Positions 46,791 through 58,605 of a stretch of DNA of 64,000 nt are shown in pieces. The notes under the pieces were generated by a model. The model had not been told where the DNA came from and did no database searches. It saw only the letters and a list, made by a program, of their open reading frames with translations. Origin of the DNA: Pomphorhynchus laevis (Eukaryota > Acanthocephala > Palaeacanthocephala > Echinorhynchida > Pomphorhynchidae); NCBI GenBank assembly GCA_012934845.2, contig WNNJ02003183.1:62001-126000 (forward strand). Reading direction: 5' to 3'. Both the position numbers and the translations under genes were made by a program. The first letter of the stretch is position 1; every line of letters begins with the position of its first letter.

Positions 46791-47515
46791 CATATTTTAT
46801 CAATAACATCAAATGGGCATCCACTTTATATACACAAAGAAGCAACGTTCATACCTTAGATATTCGATCAGGTGCATTATTACAGTGTGCAACAACGCTA
46901 AAATTGCGATCTCAATATACTCTTCTTATTCGGTATCGAGGTTGCAGAGGTTAAAGGTAGGATAACGTTTGGTACATTAAGTTTACTAACGACATCAGTG
47001 TGAAGATCCGATTTTGCTTATAAAAATCATAAACTGTAAATTAATATTAGTTTGACAAAACGTCCAACAATTTTTATGGAATCGTTAAAAATAACAAGTT
47101 TATTGTACATCAATATTATTAATATGAACAAATTTATTTGAGTTCTACTTAATTAGAGTAATATAGATTAATATTAGATACAAATTTTGAGCATTACAAA
47201 TAAATCCTAAAGAGACATTCATAACTTTAATTTGAAAATTCATGAATTTGTAAAACGATTGTTTTTCACCGCAAACGACGGTGGGTTCTAAAACGATAAT
47301 AGGTATATAATATCAAGGTAGTCAGAAACATTTCTCATATAAACATCAAATTAACCTAGTGCTCTCCCATATACCTGATCAAGCGAATCTCGAAAATTTG
47401 GTAATCGATTTTTTGATTAAACTTAATTATTAAATCTTTCACCAGTTGGCAACATTGCATACCCATTGCAATTAATTTGAACAAATGTACTTGAATTATA
47501 CTTATTCTATTTAAG

Positions 47516-49449
47516 CGTAGGCATTCGAATTTTGTTAAACTGAAAATTATCCAGCGCGACGGTAGACATTGTTTTATCAATGCACGTGTTGGTAATACTG
47601 TTTTGGAAGAAGCTATGGCGTCAGGAATAGACATCGAAGGTGGTAGTATAATTCGGTATCTTATTAATAAATGGTATTTTTAAACATATCAAATTTTACA
47701 TTGCATTTAATTTATTACGAAACGTATTTAAAATTTGCTAATAAAGTAGAACTAGAATTTATCACTCGTAATTAGTTGTCGTAAACCAACTTTGCTTTAA
47801 AAAACGTAAAAATGATTATTTATTATTTCAAAATAAGAAATAATTATTTCTTATTTCCTATAAATAAGAAATTGAAAACCGAACGAAATCTAAAAACAAA
47901 CGTTCGCACTCACACCTTATAGTTTTTTCCACGATTTTTATCTCTGTTGAATTAAAGATTCAAAAACTGTTTGATAATAACTGATTTTGTGATAATATGA
48001 AATATTTCAAATTAAAATTTTAATGTAAGTGTCATGTATTTTGTATGAAACGAATTTTTATATAAAACATTCAATATGAAATATTAAAAGACATATCAAG
48101 CTTTTGTTATAATAATTTATTTAAATATGAAATATTAAAATTAAAGATTTTTAAATATGAAACGAATTTTAATATGAAAAATTTTATATGAAATATTAAA
48201 ATACATCTCAAGCCTTCGTGATAATAATTTATTTAAATATGAAATATTAAAATTAAAGATTTTTAAATATGAAATAAATTTCAAACTTTTAATATGAAAT
48301 TAAAAATTTAATGTAAGCTTCAAATATTTTGTATTAAACTACTCTTGATATAGAGAAACGCTGCTAATCCGCCTCGTTGGTCTCACCAGCTGCTGACCGA
48401 GACTTACATTTCACGTTTCGACACTTATTATCTGTTTACTCCGTACAGTAAGTTTTAAATATTTTGTATGAAACGAATTTTTATACGAAACATTTAATAT
48501 GAAATATTAAAATACATCTCAAGCTTTCGTGATAATAATTTATTTAAATATAAAATATTAAAATTAAAGAATTTTAAATATGAAATAAATTTCTTACTTT
48601 TAATATGAAATTAAAATTTTAATGTAAGTTTCAAATATTTTGTATGAAACGAATTTTAATATGGAACATTTAATATGGAATATTAAAATACATCTAAAGC
48701 TTTTGTGATAATAATTTATTTATATATGAAATATTAAAATTAAAGATTTTTAAATATGAAATAAATTTCTTACTTTTAATATGAAATTAAAAATTTAACG
48801 TAAGTTTCAAATATTTTGTAAGAAACGAATTTTTATATAAAACATTTAATATGAAATATTAAAATACATATCAAGCTTTTGTTATAATAATTTTTTTAAA
48901 TATGAAATATTTCAAATTAAAGATTTTTAAATATGAAACGAATTTTTAGATGAAACATTTAATATGAAATACTAAAATACATCTCAAGCTTTCGTGATAA
49001 TAATTTATTTAAATATGAAATATTAAAATTAAAGATTTTTAAATATGAAATAAATTTCAAACTTTTAATATGAAATTAAAATTTTAATGTAAGTTTCAAA
49101 TATTTTGTATTAAACGAATTTTAATATGAAACATTTAATATGAAATATTTTAAATTCTGATTACAATATTTTAAATCTTGCTAGCTGTTTGCGATGGGAA
49201 TTTGGAATGCACAACATGCCATGTTATAATGAAATCTGATGAATATGCAAGTATTAAAGAACCATCTGAGGAAGAAAAAGATATGCTTGCGATAGCTCAT
49301 GGATTAAAGCCTACGTAAGCAAAATTTTCTATGCGTAATTTCATTAGTTTTTTATCTTTTGCAGTTCGCGACTAGCCTGTCAATTAATTGTTGAGTGTAA
49401 AATGAATAATTGGACATTTGCCGTCGCCACACCGGATATGATACTTTGA
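47516..49449 (+). CDS. FDX1: Mitochondrial [2Fe-2S] ferredoxin (adrenodoxin type), three exons seen
   Basis: Exons 47516-47639, 49185-49314 and 49365-49449 (TGA). Exon 1 gives VKLKIIQRDGRHCFINARVG and then NTVLEEAMASGIDIE; exon 2 begins with a split Ala codon and gives VCDGNLECTTCHVIM, then SEEEKDMLAIAHGLKPT; exon 3 gives SRLACQLIVECKMNNWTFAV. The four iron ligands have the exact vertebrate-type spacing CX5CX2CX36C. All junctions keep frame with GT/AG (GAAG/GTGGTA, TTGCTAG/CTG, CTAC/GTAAGC, TTTTGCAG/TTC). AHGLxxxSRLACQ and KMNNWTF resemble FDX1 more than FDX2. The protein carries electrons to mitochondrial P450s or iron-sulphur assembly. Exon 1 has no Met; an upstream exon with the mitochondrial targeting peptide must exist but was not found. 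The first intron (1545 bp) is filled by satellite; the second is 50 bp. Confidence 0.88.
47985..49165. repeat. AT-rich satellite, 177-bp unit, in the ferredoxin intron
   Basis: The marker ACAT(C/A)T.AAGC recurs at 48091, 48203, 48513, 48690, 48866 and 48979, with spacings 112, 310, 177, 176 and 113 bp. The full unit is about 177 bp; a 112-bp deletion form alternates with it, and the 310-bp interval is one unit plus an insertion. Typical parts are TTTAATATGAAATATTAAAA, TAATTTATTTAAATATGAAA and TTTTGTATGAAACGAATTTT. Confidence 0.88.
48340..48455 (-). mobile_element. Half copy of the palindromic element inserted in the satellite
   Basis: Minus strand: GAGTAAACAGATAATAAG, GTCGAAACGTGAAATGTAAG, GGTCAGCAGCTGGTGAGACC and GGATTAGCAGCG. 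It matches the copy at 18300-18470 and the palindrome arms. It splits one 177-bp satellite unit, and GTAAG..T.AAATATTTTGTAT lies on both sides; part of that may be a target-site duplication. Confidence 0.72.
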
Positions 49450-49589
49450 AATTTCGTGTCATTTTTAAATCCTTATAATTTTTAAATTATTTTACTATTT
49501 TCTTAGCGTCATTTTGTTATTTATAACTTAATATATATTTTACACAACGATTATATTATTATCTTTAATATTAGATTTTATAAATAATT

Positions 49590-49885
49590 ATTGGTACTGA
49601 TCTAATTATTGATAAAGAATTATAAGAGCTGGATCAAAGAAAGAAGGAAAATGTTATTTGATATTTCCCTCACCTCTGTTAGAATCTTCAGAAAATTACA
49701 ATGTTTTTTAAAATGTACAGTGTTTTTTTATTCCAATGTTTTTTTATTCAAAAAACATTGTAATTTTCTGAAGATTCTAACAGAGGTTAGGGAAATATCA
49801 AATAGCATTTTCCTTCTTTCTTTGATCCAGTACAAATATTTCTTCATCAGTGATGGATTATTGTCAACTATTCACAATAACAAAG
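49590..49885. mobile_element. Foldback MITE, full copy 1
   Basis: The left arm (GAGCTGGATCAAAGAAAGAAGG, GATATTTCCCTCACCTCTGT, AATCTTCAGAAAATTACAATG) is the reverse complement of the right arm (CATTGTAATTTTCTGAAGAT through GAAAGAAGG complement), with arms of about 85 bp and an AT-rich spacer. Outside the arms comes a shared tail (TTATTGATAAAGAATTATAA on the left). No coding capacity. The few arm differences suggest moderate age. Confidence 0.8.
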
Positions 49886-49974
49886 CATTTGAAATAATTT
49901 CAAATTAATTTGAAATACAAAGAGGTCACTTTGTATGAGCTAAATTCCTTACAAAAAATGATTATAATAAATAA

Positions 49975-50195
49975 CAAGACAAAGAATTATTGGAGCTGGA
50001 TCAAAAAATAAAATATTTAATATGATATTTCATTAGCTTTTGTTAGCATCTTCAGAAATTTCCAATTGTAATTTTCTGAAGATGCTAACAAAAGTTAGCG
50101 AAATATCAAAAATAATTTCTTCTTTTCTTTGATCCAGCTCCAATAATTATTTATCAATAATGGATCATTATTAACTATTTAAAATACTATGCACT
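49975..50195. mobile_element. Foldback MITE, full copy 2
   Basis: Same arms as copy 1, with GGAGCTGGATCAAA at about 49995 and TTTGATCCAGCTCC at about 50131, around GCTTTTGTTAGCATCTTCAG and its complement. The tail TTATCAATAATGGATCATTA follows. Confidence 0.8.
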
Positions 50196-50279
50196 ATGTG
50201 CTGGGTAGATACTGCACAATAATTCGGTTGATTTGATGTATCATATGTATATATGTTTTATCATAAAAATACTAGATCA

Positions 50280-50735
50280 AACTGTTGTGCGACCCATCCT
50301 TAAACACTAGGCAGAGGTTGTTGCTGGATGGTCCGCACAGCAATTCGATCTGGAAAAGAGCGTAAGTCTAAGTCAATTAAGCAAAGTGTCGGAAACGTCT
50401 TCATTAACAATTTCACACAGGCAAACGAAACAGTAGTGGGTACTTCATTCTACTGATGAGTGTTGCCGGGTACTCATCATTTCGATGCTAAGGTGAAATG
50501 TCTAGAAATGATATAATGACTGAAAGTCGTGAATAAAAGTCCAGTTTATCAAGCAACATCATTTTCAATAAATACCGCATTTCTTAAGAAATCCTGGACC
50601 GTTGTTTACTCTGCACATCGGTTCACCGATTCTATACATGCCGTATCCATTAAGGATCCAACGAGTGCAGCGACAATTGGGCCACAATCTCTGCCTTGTG
50701 ATGTTATTTATTCATCATAAATAACCTCACTAGGC
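50280..50735. other. Coding-like relic, not identified
   Basis: Composition is nearer to coding DNA than the flanks. On the plus strand 50529-50720 reads SPVYQATSFSINTAFLKKSW with TVVYSAHRFTDSIHAVSI; on the minus strand other short frames (IDLDLRSFPDRIAVRTI) are seen. No family recognised; it could be a worn transposon ORF. Confidence 0.25.
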
Positions 50736-50749
50736 TACATAAATTACAA

Positions 50750-51000
50750 TTGTAATTTTCTGAAGATGCTAAAAGATGCTTCGCCGATAAACTTCTTCCA
50801 CAAGACAGAAACCGCAAACAGGCCGAGTAGGAAATGAAGGCCAGCAAGCAGCTGTAATTCAGTAACGACTGCAACTATATTATATCTAATCAATTGCTAA
50901 AAGAGGTTAGTGAAATATCAAATGCAATTTTCCTTCTTTCTTTGATCCAGCTCTTATAATTCTTTATCAATAATTAGATCAGTATAAACTATTTAATATT
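50750..51000. mobile_element. Foldback MITE, partial copy 3
   Basis: Fragments of both arms (ATTGTAATTTTCTGAAGATG at 50750; GAGGTTAGTGAAATATCAAA and TTCTTTGATCCAGCTC at 50905-50955) flank about 130 bp of unrelated sequence. The tail TTATCAATAATTAGATCAGT matches the left end of copy 1 in reverse. Confidence 0.7.
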
Positions 51001-53075
51001 AGATTTTATTAAAAATTAGATTTTATTAGATTTTAATAGATTTTATTTTAAATTAAAAATACAGATCAGATTAAATTTAATCTGATATTAATTGAATATT
51101 AGTAAAAGAATATTACCAGCTTTAATTGGAAGATAATTTTTTATTACGTTTTGCCATAATTGACTTTTGCAATTGTGATGAGCGATTCACATAATACAAT
51201 TTACAAATATTAATCACATAATATTTAAAAATTTGCAATTTACGAATTCAAATTTAATTAAAACTATTTTTAAACAAACGTATAATTTATTTGAAAATAT
51301 AATTTATTAGCTGTTTATTCATTTGAAATTAAGCCGTGACGATAGTACTGTTCATATGCCTATGATTAAGCATACGTTGGATTTCACAACTTCTTAAGTT
51401 GATAACAAAGTATGAATTTGGTGATATCTCTACGTTTTCAACAAATTTGAAAAAAAACCCTTAATTATAATTTAAAATTTAGCAATATTAAGCTGAATTC
51501 TTCGTTACTTATAATTATTAATTATAAAGGATATGCGATATTTTTAAAATAGTCTAGAAGCGAATGGAAGTTTAAAATTTCAAGAAAATAAAAATAACGA
51601 AATATTTAGGTCAGCCAAATATCAGCCTAAAATTTCGGCAAACTAAATCTGTAGATAAATGTTCTATTTTGGCATTTATAAATTGCCAAATATTATTTAT
51701 TTGTATTGTTACATTATTCGACATTTGCATTATTTATTTATCTAAATTTTAGAATAATACTTTCTATTATTTACATTTATATAGCGTATAAATGTCTTTA
51801 ATGGATCTATATGTAGATATCATCATACAGATTAAGAAAAATGTAGTGTAAAAGTCGAGATACTAAAATATTTAATATATCGATAAATATATTAGACTTA
51901 TATTAAATGATGATATAATAGGAAAGCAAGTATTTAAATAGTAAGTAATTAATATAGTAGGATAATATACCGTAATCGATACGATGTTTATTTAAACTTC
52001 TGAATTTTGATACACCTCATACGCTCTCAGTTTAATAACCAAAGGATTTGTCATTGATTTAATTTAAAAAATCATTAAAAAATTTATTCTATAAAATTTT
52101 AATTTTATTATTTTAATTTAACTACATTTTTAATTTAAAAATAATTTTAGTTTTAGTTTCTGTATATTTAGAGAGCTAAAAATGTTACATTTAATTAATG
52201 ATAAGTAATTAAAGACAATTAAATGTCTTTCATTTAATTAATGACAAGAAAATAAGCTTCAAAAAATAGTTGATTGTTCCTCTTTCAAAATCTTCCTATT
52301 GAAATAATGGAAAAGGTTTCAGGATAAACTTTAAAAATATCTTTAAATTGAAACAAATGTACGACAGGAGCATCTTCAAAATGGGTCACAAACAACTAAC
52401 GATCTTTTGATGCTTAGAAAGTGTGACTGTTGTACGCGAAAGGCAGTCAAAAATCTTTATTGATATATAAAGACATATTTTAAAAACATATATTAAACCA
52501 CAGAACACTCCTGACGACAAGTAAGTTAACCTAAACGTTTTGCTCTTTGCTTTTAGTTAAACAATTTTAAAGAAGACTTTTAATTTCTTAAGCAACCACA
52601 ATTTAAGAATTTAAGATATGGTTATATTTGTTAAGAATTTCCGGTTTATATAGTTTGCAGTTGTAAATTGCTTTGCTCACTCAACTGAATGTATCTTTGT
52701 TATCTGACCTTATGTATAAGAGGATAGATAATTATTGCATTGCAACATGACTATCCATCTAAGGAAAACCTCTTCATACAAGAACGCTCACCGTTAAGGT
52801 TCATTGTTACCGTTTAATTCGTTTCAAGACATAAAATGCTCAACTAATATATCAGAAGGATCTCTGATATTGGTATATTTTAATATATTTTGCTTTATAT
52901 TGGTATAAACAATATAAAATGTCTGATATTAGTATATAGACGGTTTAAAAGTACCGAGAGAATAGCGAGAATCTACAACTAAGATATTATAAAAAGGGAA
53001 ATGATACGTTGGAGATCCGAACACCTACAGGGGAATCGCAATATCATATTACCAAAATATTTACCAAGAAATTAA
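51001..53075. other. AT-rich DNA, nothing recognised
   Basis: Two kb of AT-rich sequence without frames, clear repeats or element ends. Confidence 0.5.
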
Positions 53076-53079
53076 AATA

Positions 53080-54270
53080 ACAATGTCTCAATCTAAGATA
53101 TACGGTGTGTTCGTGGACTTTAAGAACTCGGCAACTATTAATCAGTAAATTAAACACTATCACAATATAAAAGGACGAATGAGTGATTTGATTATTAGAC
53201 TCTTAAGCAATAAAGTACATATATTAAGACGGCAATGTATATTCTAAACAATTAAACCAGCAGCAAGGTATTTAACAAGACACTTTGATCCCGCTACTTT
53301 TCGCATTCTTCATAAGTGATTTACCTGATGTTATGATCTCTGGCTGTACTGGAGTGAAAGTTATTTTTTATGCTGATTATTTAGTTATTTTATGTAGAGA
53401 TATAAATACTTTATAATTTATTATGAAAACTTGATATTTATGTAAATTAGAATATCTTGGTTGTGAATACCGGAGAATCACAGATCAGGTTAAATTCAGG
53501 CGTTGAGGTTAATTAGCTAAAACCGATGTCGCAAAGTATAAAAAGTAAACATAAAATTTACAAATAAACACAATTATTTAGGAATACATTTTATATCCAG
53601 ATGGAGTTTTAAATCACATTTAGAATTTAAGAAATCATTAATTATAGATTGTTTTAAAGGAACGAAGAAGAATATATTTTCTTTATTTAAAAGTATAATA
53701 TTTCGATAGCTTCTTATATCATCATCAGGATTAAATTAAAATTTAAACTTTATGATTAGAATTAAAACTCAATCATAATAATTATATTAATAAACACACA
53801 AGTTTTGAAAACCCCATCCGTAGATGGATTTTGACTGATATAATCGAAGCTAACATACGGCCTAAACGCGATATGGGAGGATTTGTAATATATGATTTTA
53901 AACTTATTGATGGTGTTCTCTGTTACTGTCTGAAATTGTTGATGTATATATCAAATAAGATCCGTAATAGCTCTGATTACAGGTTGCAACACACTCACTA
54001 TCAGTGACAACAAATTTAGTCAGTTTCATAATTGGGAAGATAAACTAGAAATAATGAATTTGGAATTAGGTAAAACAATAGCAATATTACAAGACAAATA
54101 GAAAACCGCATTATATTCAAATAGAATTACGGTTATTCGAACATCGATAACAAGATATCATCATAAAATTTTCAACAATAGACAAGCATTCCATGATATA
54201 ATTTCATCATATGTGTCAATTATTCCAAAAATCTTGCGAATCCTTGCTGTATGCGACGCACTGTGAAAAA
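53080..54270 (+). mobile_element. Heavily worn LINE relic (family D)
   Basis: Pieces in order on the plus strand: IYGVFVDFKNSATIN (motif A), LIPLLFAFFISDLPDV and FYADYLVILC (motifs B-C; YADD now YADY), YLGIHFISRWSFKSHLEFKK (after the palm) and CRWILTDIIEANIRPKRDMGG (C-terminal). Many stops. The order and wording fit a LINE, perhaps of the R1 or a related group. One of the oldest copies here. Confidence 0.6.
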
Positions 54271-54429
54271 CTGGTAGGTCAAAGTCTTTCGAGTGTCAAA
54301 AGTAAACGATAAATAGTATAAAGTAAAAGACATGAAACATGCTAACTATCTCAAAATTATTGAAACAAAAGTCTTAAGTTAAATGTGTAGCCTTGTGAAC
54401 GGTATTTGTTTTTATTTTTTTGCCGAAAA

Positions 54430-54735
54430 GTGCGTGTTTTTAATTTTCGAATGATCGTGGTGTTACGGAATTTTTTTGACCTAACAAATGCTTTCAACAA
54501 TGCCAATCACTCTATTCTCCTCAAAATCTTTAAACATTATATGACATCACTTCTTCAGAGCACTGCGGTAACTACTAAGTACAAACGTAGGACGCAAATT
54601 TGATAACGTTAACATTTCCTCTTCTATCACTCAAAACTAGGGAGTACTTCAATGAGATATACCCAGCCCTCTTCTAATTTCTGTTTTTATCGAAACATTC
54701 CTTTATATTGTACTTGATTGCATCTATGAGCAGAA
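54430..54735 (+). mobile_element. LINE reverse transcriptase scrap
   Basis: Reads VVLRNFFDLTNAFNNANHSILLKI, which matches the FxDLxKAFDxVNHxxLLxxL motif A region of CR1- or RTE-like LINEs. The rest to the palindrome at 54741 is worn. Confidence 0.5.
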
Positions 54736-54740
54736 ATTTT

Positions 54741-55006
54741 TCTGATTGTGGCACGATATTATCCTCACAGGTTTGATCTTATCTTTGATACAGCAGGACG
54801 CTACTAATCAGTCTGGGTGGGTCTCATCAGCTGCTGACCCAGACCTACATTTCACGTTTCGACCCTTATTATCTGCTTTATGGGTCGAAACGTGAAATGT
54901 AGGTCTGGGTCAGCAGCTGATGAGACCCACCCAGACTGATTAGTAGCGTCCTGCTGTATCAAAGATAAGATCAAACCTGTGAGGATAATATCGTGCCACA
55001 ATCAGA
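54741..55006. mobile_element. Perfect palindromic element, 125-bp arms, 16-bp spacer
   Basis: 54741-54865 and 54882-55006 are exact reverse complements as far as I can read, with the spacer TTATTATCTGCTTTAT between. Each arm contains CGAAACGTGAAATGTAGG, GGTCAGCAGCTGATGAGACC, GATTAGTAGCGTCCTGCTG and CCTGTGAGGATAATATCG. Half copies lie at 18.3 and 48.4 kb. No coding capacity. Identical arms mean either a very recent origin, gene conversion between the arms, or a foldback artefact of sequencing. Confidence 0.88.
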
Positions 55007-55250
55007 CAAATTATTTTTTATCTTCAATTGAAATATCCTTCTACATGGTCTCTCCGTCTACACTTAGATCATAAATATTGTAAATTTACGACTTTCATTT
55101 AATGTTTAACAAACTAAAAAGTATCTCTTTGCAAGGTGCTCTTCGTTATTCTTAAGTCATGCTGGAATTAATAATCACATATGATCGTCCCGTCTTCTGA
55201 AGTGACCTGTCTGTCAGTATTTTCCAACAAATTGACGCATGCAAATGGCG
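55007..55250. other. Nothing recognised
   Basis: Short AT-rich stretch to the right of the palindrome. Confidence 0.4.
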
Positions 55251-55720
55251 TTTTATTAAAATGTCTTTGACCTTTCTCCTAAAATCCACTCCACTCAAGT
55301 CGCCGCACTCACTCTTACCATTTACTCACGTTTGACCTTCGAAATCGGTTGCTGCTTGCGTCAAACAGAATCTTCTGCCTTCCAACAACACTCCGAACTG
55401 TGGTTTGACAAGTTTCTTAACGTCGATCCAAAAATAAAACTAGCCGCTAATAATCTCCAATTTTTATAGCAGCAAGTTCAAGCTACGAAGATACCAGTTT
55501 TCGTTCGCGCCCACATTTACGGAGAAAACGATAAATTATGTACGATCCGCATCCCTTGTTATATACGCTCAAATTGTTGCCGATGCAAATAGTGTCATTT
55601 ATTGTGTTCCGATTTCTCATGTATTCAATTACCCATACTTGCCACGACACTTAACCACATTGATTTATGACAATAGAACTTTTCATAATTACTCGCCCTA
55701 TCAATCACTAATATTCTGTT
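55250..55720 (+). other. Coding-like relic, not identified
   Basis: One frame reads FDLSPKIHSTQVAALTLTIY, LTFEIGCCLRQTESSAFQQH, then WFDKFLNVDPKIKLAANNLQ before a stop, and further IPVFVRAHIYG. GC content is above the flanks. It could be part of a LINE ORF1 or a worn gene. Confidence 0.3.
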
Positions 55721-58310
55721 CTCGCTCTATCAATATATGCCTATATCGCCCAATAAAAAACTACAATTAATTATTCCCACAAATTAGAAGTGCATAGGTA
55801 TATTCCTTAGTTACTCTAAGACATTGGAAACTGGCCTGCAAATTAAATAAGTAATTTACTATTTAGAAGCTAAAAAAGTTTAAAGGAATTGTCTTTACTT
55901 TATAACTGGTTGACATTTTTATGTATATGATTGTATTCTGCCCCAGCTGAGAGGCTGCGATGGGCTTTTCCAATTAATTCTCAAAATATTATTAATTATT
56001 AATGTAGATAAATTTATTTATCTGCATAACATTTCGGTAGAGATTGAAAAACAAACACATATTGCGGTCAGTAAACAGGCAGTAAAATGTATTTAACATC
56101 GATTATAAACATGTTAATACATCAATGGGACCTTGGCATTTGTGCGGTTCATTAGGATCTGCGATGTTTCCCAATATCAGCTTATCCTAATTTAGTCGAA
56201 TGTGGACAATAAAAATCATGCAGTTAGGATGCACAAGAAGAGTCACATAATATACGTTTACATTAAATGGAGGGATACTTGATGAATTGGAATATTAACA
56301 ATGTAAAATTTATCATGATAACCATGAATAGATCGCGCGAACATAATTAGAGCAGGGAGGAATACGATATAATATAACGACCGATGTAGAATAACATTTC
56401 ACTAAAATATAAACAATGTTCTAAATCTGTTCTGACAGTTATCAATTTGAGCAAAGTTCGAATTAATTATTAATAATTTATCATTAATAATAATTATATT
56501 AAATAATAATTATATTATTTAAAAAATAATTGTTAATATTTAATAAATAATTCATAGTAATTAATATTAAGACTAAGTAACATTAATACTAAACAACTCA
56601 AATCTTAATGAAATTAAATATCTCCATCGATCTTGAATCAATTACTTTCCAATACTGTCTAATCTTGTGTTTCTCCAGCATTCACATATACTAAAAATTT
56701 CATGTGACTTTGAATAATTAAGATCCTTAATGATTATATTCTCAAACAACATACCTAATTTCAACACTAGCAATTAAACTCGTATTTCCTATAAATTTTA
56801 TTGTTTATTCATTGTACAGGGTATTGTACCTTCATATGTCTCTTATTTTATAGTTATTTTTTGCCCAAAACCGAAAATCGAAGTTGCTTTAATAAATTCT
56901 CTATAAATTTTCAATATTTATAATTAGTAATAATTAATTAATAATAATTAAAAGTTATTAACTTCAGTTATTATTCTAAGAGATCATAAGAGATCGTTAT
57001 CAGAGATCATTATTTGTTAGGTTATTACTCACGTCATAACATAACGTGAGCTTGGAATTATCCATAACCTAAATATCTTCTTGAAATATATATAATGTTA
57101 TATAATTATAATCGTGATTATATTTTATATTAATTTGACTATATATTTTCAAAAAGATGAAAAATTATTGATTACTCGATTGCAATCAACTTACTTGATA
57201 GTAAATAAATACTTTTAAAGAGATACCCTTATTTAAAGTGATAAGCTATTTTTGAAATGGCTTATCAATTATGTAAATAAAAGACTTTTGATTATTTACA
57301 GAAATAGTATGGGTTGAATACTAATAAAACAAATTCCTAATTACTAGAAATTTATTAGAATAATAACTTATTATTGTCGCTTTTCAAGAAAATCATAAAG
57401 ATTTAAGTTATGTCCTTAATCTTTTATAACTAATTAAATTTTAATATTTGAAAGAATGCTTAATTCTTTTGATTTTAATCCTGATATTAGTTCTATCGGG
57501 ATTTTCCTTGTCAAATCTTGATATTATTAGTTCTATCGGGATTTTCCTTGATATTATTTTTATGTATTTTTGTTTCAACTTTAATCGGTTACTTAGCAAT
57601 TTATAAACTTAAATGCTTTCGCTTATAATTTAAGAGATAAGATACAAATCAATAATTCAAAATACATACTTTAGTTTTTATATTTCTAAAATGCCAAGGT
57701 GACGAATCACTTTACTTATTACAATCTATTAATTAAGTGCACCAATTATGATTAATCTTTAAAAATAAAGGTTTAATAGTAAATTTGCTATTCTAGAAAA
57801 TTACATATTTTCGAAATTCGGATAAATTCCAGAGATTGGTATAATATATTAATATAATATATAATATATATCAATATAATATATTATACTATGTATAATT
57901 CAAGAGATTAGTATTCAATATAAATATCAAATATCACAAAATATTATCATAATCTTTTGTTTATCCGTGCAGGTGTACTTCAACAAAGCCATATCAAGTA
58001 TGAAAAATCAAGAAATTTAAGTTAATTTTGGATTCAATTTGTGTTCGCGTACATTTAATGTTTATCGTTATTGGCAAGCTGTTATGCTTGCCAATTCAAA
58101 ATGGCCAATGAAACAAATTATATCAAGTATGAACTAAACAAGTTTGCGATATGATCCTACTTTGTTAAAGAGTATCTTGAATGTGGATTTAAATATACTT
58201 TTAACATATGTGACGTTTTAAACTTGCTTGTTTTAGCTCGGTTGTCTTTATTTATTAATAAAACTTTTAACTTGCAATGTAAGTGGTGACGCAAAGAGTT
58301 AATTTGATAA
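55721..58310. other. AT-rich DNA, nothing recognised
   Basis: No gene seen. A 28-bp string, ATTAGTTCTATCGGGATTTTCCTTG, occurs twice at about 57485 and 57527. Confidence 0.5.
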
Positions 58311-58605
58311 AAATTATGTCAACTTTTATTTACAACATGAATGCCAACAGGTTGACATTCGTGATGAGACCACCCTGTAGCGATGAGTAGACTAAGGTCA
58401 ATGTGGTACCGTCGAAGTTTTGTTGCTACATGACCACTTTGATGAGACGACCTTTTAGTGATGAGTAGACTAAGATCGAAACGCCATATTGAGGGTTAGG
58501 CATCTGTGGTAGGTGCATCACGGGTTAAGTTTCACTAAGAAATTTTTAAAAAAGTATTACAGTTTTCATCATTTTTCTTGTTGTAAATAAAAGTTGACAT
58601 AATTT
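58311..58605. mobile_element. MITE-like element with perfect 27-bp terminal inverted repeats
   Basis: AAATTATGTCAACTTTTATT and on to ACAACA (58311-58337) is exactly reverse-complemented at 58579-58605. The element is 295 bp and noncoding. Inside, GATGAGAC.ACC.T.TAG.GATGAGTAGACTAAG occurs twice (from about 58371 and 58449), a 78-bp tandem duplication; the second ends in TCGAAACGCC. No target-site duplication is evident. The superfamily is not clear. Confidence 0.8.

Noticed and set aside
47356-47634. Minus-strand frame of 92 codons
   Set aside because: It overlaps the ferredoxin exon on the plus strand, which has conserved residues and splice sites.
49609-49908. 99-codon frame with LILTEVREISNSIFLL-like text as a gene
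   Set aside because: It reads straight through the arms of a foldback MITE, whose palindrome explains the sequence.
50449-50500. Hammerhead-like CTGATGAG at 50449
   Set aside because: No GAAAC box at a fitting distance on the same strand.
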